Shown: positions 6,127-9,604 of the stretch, piece by piece
How the letters are laid out: the number at the start of each line of letters is the position of its first letter
Position numbering within the stretch: position 1 is the first letter of the stretch
NCBI GenBank assembly: GCA_002383665.1
Contig: DFZI01000082.1
Location: forward strand, 1 to 9,604
Reading direction: 5' to 3'
DNA: 9,604 nt
Source of the DNA: Dehalococcoidia bacterium UBA4060
GTDB taxonomy: Bacteria; Chloroflexota; Dehalococcoidia; GIF9; UBA5629
Notes under the pieces: generated by a model
What the model was told of the DNA's origin: nothing
What the model saw: only the letters and a program-made list of their open reading frames with translations
Databases searched by the model: none
Program-made: the position numbers and the translations under genes

Positions 6127-8640
6127 GCTTGTACCCCCTTTTCCATCATTTGCCTGGTTGAGTAAAGGTTTAAAACCTCTCAGACGCAATGAATTGGAAA
6201 CTACCGTAACAGAGCTGGCTGCCATGGCCAGCGCGGCGAGCATGGGATTGAGGAATCCGTGCTGCCCCAGGATAAACCTCAGCCCTGCCGGCACACTGCC
6301 GTTTATAAAGAACGGGTAAAGTATGCCTGCCGCTATCGGTATTAGTATAACATTGTAGGCAAAGGCCCAGAACAGGTTTTGTTTGATAGTATTCATGGTG
6401 CGTCTGCTGAGTGAGATGGCTGTTGCTATTTCCCCCAAATCATCCCGTATTAGGGTTATATCACTTGTCTCTATTGCAATATCTGTACCAGTGCCAATAG
6501 CAATTCCAATGTCAGCCTGTGCCAATGCAGGTGCATCGTTGATGCCATCCCCTACCATTGCTACGACCAGTCCCTGGCTTTGCAGGTCTTTAACTTCATC
6601 AGATTTGTTTTGGGGCAGCACCTCGGCAATAACCTTTTCAATCCCGGTCTGGTTTGCAATGGCACTGGCAGCTCGCTCATTATCACCCGTAATCATGTAT
6701 ACTTCGAGCCTCAGTCTTTTCAACCTGGCAACCGCTTCTGCAGCGCCGGGTTTTAATGTATCTGCCATAGCAAACAGACCAACCAAATTGTTATTGACAG
6801 ATACAAAAAGCACTGTCTTCCCCTCATTCCAGTAATTCTCTGCTGTCGTTTGTGCTTTATCAAGGACTATGCCATTTTCCTCCATAAGTGATGTGTTACC
6901 GATCAATACTTTCTGCCCGCTAACCGAAGCACTTGCTCCAAGGCCAGGCAGGGCTATAAAGTCATCGGGGTCCTGTATTTTAATGCTAAGACCTTCTGCG
7001 TACGATGATATAGAGCGGGCAAGAGGATGCTCTGATAAGTTTTCTACTGACGCTGCCAGGCTAACCAACTCCAAATCAGTGAAAGGCGCATATGAGACGA
7101 TATCTGTCACCTGCGGTTGGCCGCGAGTCAATGTGCCGGTTTTATCCAGAAGCACAGCGTCGATTTTTTCGGATCGTTCCAATGCCTCGGCGTTGCGGAT
7201 TAATATGCCGCATTCTGCGCCTTTGCCCGTGCCGACGATGATTGCTGTGGGAGTGGCCAGTCCCAGTGCACAGGGACAGGCAATAATGAGTACAGCCACG
7301 AAATTTAACAGGGCATAGGTAAAAGAAGGCTGAGGTCCGGCAAATAGCCAGATAATAAAGGTAATTATGGCTATGCCAATGACAATAGGGACGAAATAGC
7401 TGGCAATTACATCGGCAAGTCGCTGGATGGGCGCTTTGCTTCCCTGTGCCTCGTCAACCATACGTATGATCTGGGCCAGCATAGTATCCCTGCCTACATG
7501 TGTAGCCCTGAACTGGAAACTGCCCATCCTGTTTAAAGTAGCGCCGATAACTGTATCACCCGGTTTCTTATCTACAGGGATGCTTTCGCCGGTTAACATG
7601 GACTCATCTATAGTCGAATTTCCTTCTATAACAATGCCATCGACTGGGACCTGTTCGCCTGGGCGTACAACTACGATGTCATCGACTATAACGTCTTCAA
7701 TATTTAGTTTAGTCTCCCTGCCATCCCTGATCACAGTTGCCGTCCGAGGTCTGAGGCCAATGAGTTTCTTAATTGCTTCAGATGTTTGCCCCTTAGCCTT
7801 AGCTTCAAGGTAACGTCCCATCAATATCAGGGCTATGATCATGGAAGAAGTGTCAAAGTAAAGAGTATGCCCGACGCCGGCTTGGGCGAAGAAGTCCGGG
7901 AAGAGAATCACAGCTACACTATAGAGATAGGCTGCGGACGTACCGACTGCTATAAGGGTATTCATGTCGGCCGTCCTGTGCTTCAATGCACCCCATGCGC
8001 CTTTGTAGAATCTGAGCCCTGCCCAGAACTGTACTGGTGTGGCCAGCAACCAAAGCAGATATGGTTTGAAAATAAAGTCCAGGGAGGGAGTCATGCTCAG
8101 TGCCATTATTATGGCTGCAACTACCAAGGAAAAAATAAATAAATTCCTGATGTGGGTAGCCTCGTCTTGTGTGCTGGTTTGCAACTGAGATATTTCTGTT
8201 AATTCCGCTCCCAGGTGATAACCGGCATCAGCAACGGCACGGCGCATTAAACCGGTGTCAGTACCTTCGACATACACGACGGTGGCTTTTTCCGAAGCAA
8301 GGTTAACAGCAACTGATATCACCCCAGGCACACTCTTCAGTGCATGTTCAACACGGGATACACAGGAGGCACAGGTCATTCCGCTAACAGGGAAGATGGA
8401 TTTCCTTGTTGCTACCCTATAGCCCAGATCATTGATGGCTTTTGCAACCTGCTCCGGCGTTATCTTACCGGGTTCATATTCTACGGTGGTTTTTTCCGAG
8501 GCAAAATTAACAGTCGCGTTTTTTACGCCTGGCATATCTCCCACAGTTTTTTCAATAGTGTGTGCGCATGTGGTGCAGGTCATTCCTTCAACGGGAATAA
8601 TGACAGTGGCAATACTTTTATGCAGCTTATCTTCAGTCAT
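5977..8640 (-). CDS. copA: Copper(I)-exporting P1B-type ATPase with C-terminal YHS domain
   Basis: An 887-residue inner-membrane pump that exports Cu(I) using ATP. Domains in order: two heavy-metal-associated domains with GMTCTTC (C22, C25) and GMTCASC (C90, C93); four helices (about 166-280); actuator domain with TGES (350-353); two helices with the CPC ion-binding motif (455-457); phosphorylation motif DKTGT (Asp499); HP motif (538-539); TGDN; GDGIND; and two final helices with YN (762-763) and MAASS (806-810). CPC plus YN plus MxxSS is the Cu(I)/P1B-1 signature. After a polar linker (about 822-838) comes a YHS metal-binding domain (839-887) with C845, C868 and C872, which is not standard for CopA. 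The start lies 14 bases after the winged-helix gene, with only a weak AAAAAG upstream, so coupling to that gene is likely. Confidence 0.95.
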   Translation of the reverse strand: MTEDKLHKSIATVIIPVEGMTCTTCAHTIEKTVGDMPGVKNATVNFASEKTTVEYEPGKITPEQVAKAINDLGYRVATRKSIFPVSGMTCASCVSRVEHALKSVPGVISVAVNLASEKATVVYVEGTDTGLMRRAVADAGYHLGAELTEISQLQTSTQDEATHIRNLFIFSLVVAAIIMALSMTPSLDFIFKPYLLWLLATPVQFWAGLRFYKGAWGALKHRTADMNTLIAVGTSAAYLYSVAVILFPDFFAQAGVGHTLYFDTSSMIIALILMGRYLEAKAKGQTSEAIKKLIGLRPRTATVIRDGRETKLNIEDVIVDDIVVVRPGEQVPVDGIVIEGNSTIDESMLTGESIPVDKKPGDTVIGATLNRMGSFQFRATHVGRDTMLAQIIRMVDEAQGSKAPIQRLADVIASYFVPIVIGIAIITFIIWLFAGPQPSFTYALLNFVAVLIIACPCALGLATPTAIIVGTGKGAECGILIRNAEALERSEKIDAVLLDKTGTLTRGQPQVTDIVSYAPFTDLELVSLAASVENLSEHPLARSISSYAEGLSIKIQDPDDFIALPGLGASASVSGQKVLIGNTSLMEENGIVLDKAQTTAENYWNEGKTVLFVSVNNNLVGLFAMADTLKPGAAEAVARLKRLRLEVYMITGDNERAASAIANQTGIEKVIAEVLPQNKSDEVKDLQSQGLVVAMVGDGINDAPALAQADIGIAIGTGTDIAIETSDITLIRDDLGEIATAISLSRRTMNTIKQNLFWAFAYNVILIPIAAGILYPFFINGSVPAGLRFILGQHGFLNPMLAALAMAASSVTVVSNSLRLRGFKPLLNQANDGKGGTSMAVDPVCKMEVDEKKPAATSEYKGKKYYFCSSGCKKAFDSNPEKYLASK

Positions 8641-8654
8641 CTTTTTAGAATCTG

Positions 8655-8876
8655 TTATCTAAGGAGTTCCTGGCCGCGGTCATCAAGTATATAACCCTCA
8701 TCACTTTTCCGCACAAGTCTTGCTCTTTCCAGGTCTCTCAGTCCGTCTCTCACTATTAGAGCGGGCAGCCCGCTTATCCTGGAGATGCTATCGAGTGAGG
8801 AGTAGCCTGCCTTTATTGCCAGTAAAAGCTTTGAACCTGACTCAGTAGGAGTGCCATCGGGGCCAACGATTGCCAT
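8655..8876 (-). CDS. Small winged-helix DNA-binding protein, possible regulator of copA
   Basis: A 73-residue protein that reads as a single winged helix-turn-helix: helices around 15-24, 28-36 (SLDSISRISG) and 38-52 (recognition helix, ALIVRDGLRDLERARLV), then a wing (RKSDEGYILDDRGQELL). The pattern is that of small MarR/ArsR-like or archaeal-type regulators; I cannot assign a family. It contains no cysteine and no histidine, so it has no evident copper site of the CopY, CsoR or ArsR kind. The ATG at 8876 has AGGGAGG four bases upstream. It ends 14 bases before copA, so the two are almost surely co-transcribed, and a palindrome lies 45 bases before its start. A role as local regulator of copA is inferred from position. 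Confidence 0.75.
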   Translation of the reverse strand: MAIVGPDGTPTESGSKLLLAIKAGYSSLDSISRISGLPALIVRDGLRDLERARLVRKSDEGYILDDRGQELLR

Positions 8877-8880
8877 ATGA

Positions 8881-8887
8881 CCTCCCT
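8881..8887 (-). promoter_or_regulatory. Ribosome binding site of the winged-helix gene
   Basis: AGGGAGG on the minus strand, four bases before the ATG at 8876. Strong match, slightly close spacing. Confidence 0.65.
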
Positions 8888-8899
8888 AAAATGTGACTG

Positions 8900-8928
8900 T
8901 ATTTATATTCGTTATTCAATAGCTGCAA
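8900..8928 (-). promoter_or_regulatory. Candidate promoter of the winged-helix gene and copA
   Basis: TTGCAG (8928-8923) as -35, with TAAATA (8905-8900) 17 bases on, or TATAAA (8907-8902) 15 bases on, as -10. The -35 lies within the palindrome at 8921-8940. Either -10 would place the transcription start about 15-20 bases before the winged-helix start codon. Confidence 0.4.
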
Positions 8929-8940
8929 CATGTAGCAGCT
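8921..8940. promoter_or_regulatory. Imperfect 20-base palindrome, candidate operator
   Basis: AGCTGCAACATGTAGCAGCT: arms AGCTGC/GCAGCT and core ACATGT are self-complementary, with one mismatched pair between arm and core on each side. It overlaps the likely -35 of the winged-helix/copA transcript. No T-run follows on either strand, so a terminator for the superoxide reductase gene is unlikely. A dimeric regulator site is the simplest reading. Confidence 0.5.
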
Positions 8941-8957
8941 TATTACCAGGCTGATGC

Positions 8958-9500
8958 TTAAAGTTCGAGGTGTTGCTCCCAGACTCCGTGGATATTGCAG
9001 TAAGAAAAAGAGAAGATATGCCTGATCTCGGAGGCATCAATGTTAAACACATAGATGGGTTTGCCTACGCCTGGCGCAAACACTTCTCGTCCGAGGTCGA
9101 TGATCTGGCCATCTTTCTTGACGCCGAAAGCCTGTATCCAGGCTATATAGTGCTCGGGCGTGTTGGGGTGTGGTATTTCTCTGCCCACCTGTATTTCGAC
9201 CTGGTCTTTGCCTTGCAGACCCTGTCCTTTCAACAATTGAATGGCAGGAATATGCTTCTCCTTGCCTTCTGTGTTGCGTCCCCTTACAAGGTCGCTGAAA
9301 TGGACTATTTTGCCAGGTTTTTCCTTCTTGATAGCACGCTGAGCGACAAGTCTTGTATCCAGGCTCCCTATTCCCCCGCACTCGGGCGTATAGCATGTGA
9401 CATCACTGAAGGTACATTTATTGTTGCAACCAGGACAAGGATCCGGTGGTTTGGACATCTCGATAACAAAACTGCATTTATCACACATCCAGTAGGTCAT
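8958..9500 (-). CDS. Superoxide reductase with N-terminal rubredoxin-like domain
   Basis: A 180-residue cytoplasmic protein that reduces superoxide to hydrogen peroxide without making oxygen. The C-terminal half (about 78-180) is a superoxide reductase (neelaredoxin-type) domain with the iron centre ligands H83, H111, H117, C168 and H171 and the sixth-position Glu81, in EKHIP, HPNTPEH and YCNIHG. The N-terminal part carries C6, C9, C22 and C25 as C-x2-C-x12-C-x2-C, spaced like the short rubredoxin domain of rubrerythrins, and then C29, C36 and C41 (CYTPECGG). It differs from the desulforedoxin domain of desulfoferrodoxin. It may be an inbuilt electron donor. The ATG at 9500 has AAGGAG eight bases upstream; a GTG at 9509 abuts that site and cannot use it. 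It follows another gene by 21 bases. Confidence 0.88.
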   Translation of the reverse strand: MTYWMCDKCSFVIEMSKPPDPCPGCNNKCTFSDVTCYTPECGGIGSLDTRLVAQRAIKKEKPGKIVHFSDLVRGRNTEGKEKHIPAIQLLKGQGLQGKDQVEIQVGREIPHPNTPEHYIAWIQAFGVKKDGQIIDLGREVFAPGVGKPIYVFNIDASEIRHIFSFSYCNIHGVWEQHLEL

Positions 9501-9508
9501 ATTGCCCA

Positions 9509-9514
9509 CTCCTT
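9509..9514 (-). promoter_or_regulatory. Ribosome binding site that decides the superoxide reductase start
   Basis: AAGGAG on the minus strand, eight bases before the ATG at 9500. The in-frame GTG at 9509-9507 directly overlaps the end of this site, so the ATG is the start. Confidence 0.7.
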
Positions 9515-9521
9515 ATGATAC

Positions 9522-9604
9522 TTATTTATATCCATGCTCTTTATGTTTGATCGAGATGGCATCGGCCATTATATCAAGGGCTTTGAAGTCATCTTCACGC
9601 GGAT
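9522..9604 (-). CDS. C-terminal end of an unrecognised protein (5' part outside window)
   Basis: The last 26 codons and a TAA stop of an open frame that enters from the right edge. The tail is polar and charged (PREDDFKALDIMADAISIKH then KEHGYK), probably helical. It is too short to assign. The 21-base gap to the superoxide reductase start, without a promoter-like sequence, points to one transcript, so the full gene could be part of the same oxygen-stress unit. The call as coding rests on the open frame and the spacing only. Confidence 0.5.
   Translation of the reverse strand, partial: PREDDFKALDIMADAISIKHKEHGYK

Noticed and set aside
8921..8940. The palindrome as a rho-independent terminator
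   Set aside because: No run of T follows on either strand and the stem is interrupted by a mismatch. It overlaps promoter-like boxes instead.
9501..9509. A GTG start three codons upstream in the superoxide reductase gene
   Set aside because: The GTG overlaps the AAGGAG ribosome site, while the ATG at 9500 is at ideal distance from it.
8970..9518. A 182-codon plus-strand open frame opposite the superoxide reductase gene
   Set aside because: It mirrors a gene with clear family motifs and all its metal ligands. Its own translation shows no domain, and the minus-strand ribosome site and ligands settle the matter.
1..9604. tRNA genes, CRISPR repeats, insertion sequence ends or attachment sites
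   Set aside because: Nearly all of the window is accounted for by protein genes, and the short gaps hold no spaced direct repeats, transposase-like frames or tRNA arms that I could recognise.

Overview
The window looks like a piece of chromosome from a free-living anaerobic bacterium of roughly balanced base composition. It carries an NAD-dependent DNA ligase, good Shine-Dalgarno sites and sigma70-like -10 boxes (bacterial). It also carries an oxygen-sensitive 2-oxoacid:ferredoxin oxidoreductase and a superoxide reductase (anaerobe or microaerophile). The style of the fused KorA, of KorB and of the superoxide dismutase reminds me of Chloroflexota (Dehalococcoidia-type) proteins. That placement is from memory, not from a search.

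Layout. Positions 1-1544 (minus) hold the first 514 codons of ligA, cut by the left edge. A divergent intergenic region of about 90 bases carries the ligA promoter and, facing it, a probably leaderless promoter for a short NfeD-type membrane protein (1636-2064, plus). This is the only plus-strand gene. Everything from 2080 to the right edge is on the minus strand. In transcription order it is: the tail of an unrecognised gene (9522-9604); a rubredoxin-like/superoxide reductase fusion (8958-9500); a 73-residue winged-helix protein (8655-8876); a copper-exporting P-type ATPase with a YHS domain fused to its C terminus (5977-8640); an Fe/Mn superoxide dismutase (5305-5886); korA and korB of a 2-oxoacid:ferredoxin oxidoreductase (3448-5160 and 2591-3448, stop and start overlapping); and a small exported protein of unknown function with its own promoter (2080-2484).

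How they may work together. The SOR, the SOD and the Cu(I) exporter all protect iron-sulfur and thiol enzymes, which superoxide and copper damage. The oxidoreductase lying just downstream is a typical victim of both. I infer a metal/oxygen stress neighbourhood attached to a core anaerobic enzyme. The small winged-helix protein sits directly before copA, behind an imperfect 20-base palindrome that overlaps its likely -35 box, so it may be the local regulator. Short gaps suggest SOR follows the upstream gene in one transcript, and that the winged-helix gene and copA form another. SOD and korAB may have promoters of their own.

The least ordinary points are: the CopA-YHS fusion with a possible internal translation start that would release a free YHS protein; the seven-cysteine N-terminal region on the superoxide reductase; the palindrome; the hairpin in the korA leader; the leaderless nfeD start; and the altered cysteine pattern in KorB. 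No tRNA, rRNA, insertion sequence, CRISPR array or convincing rho-independent terminator was seen.
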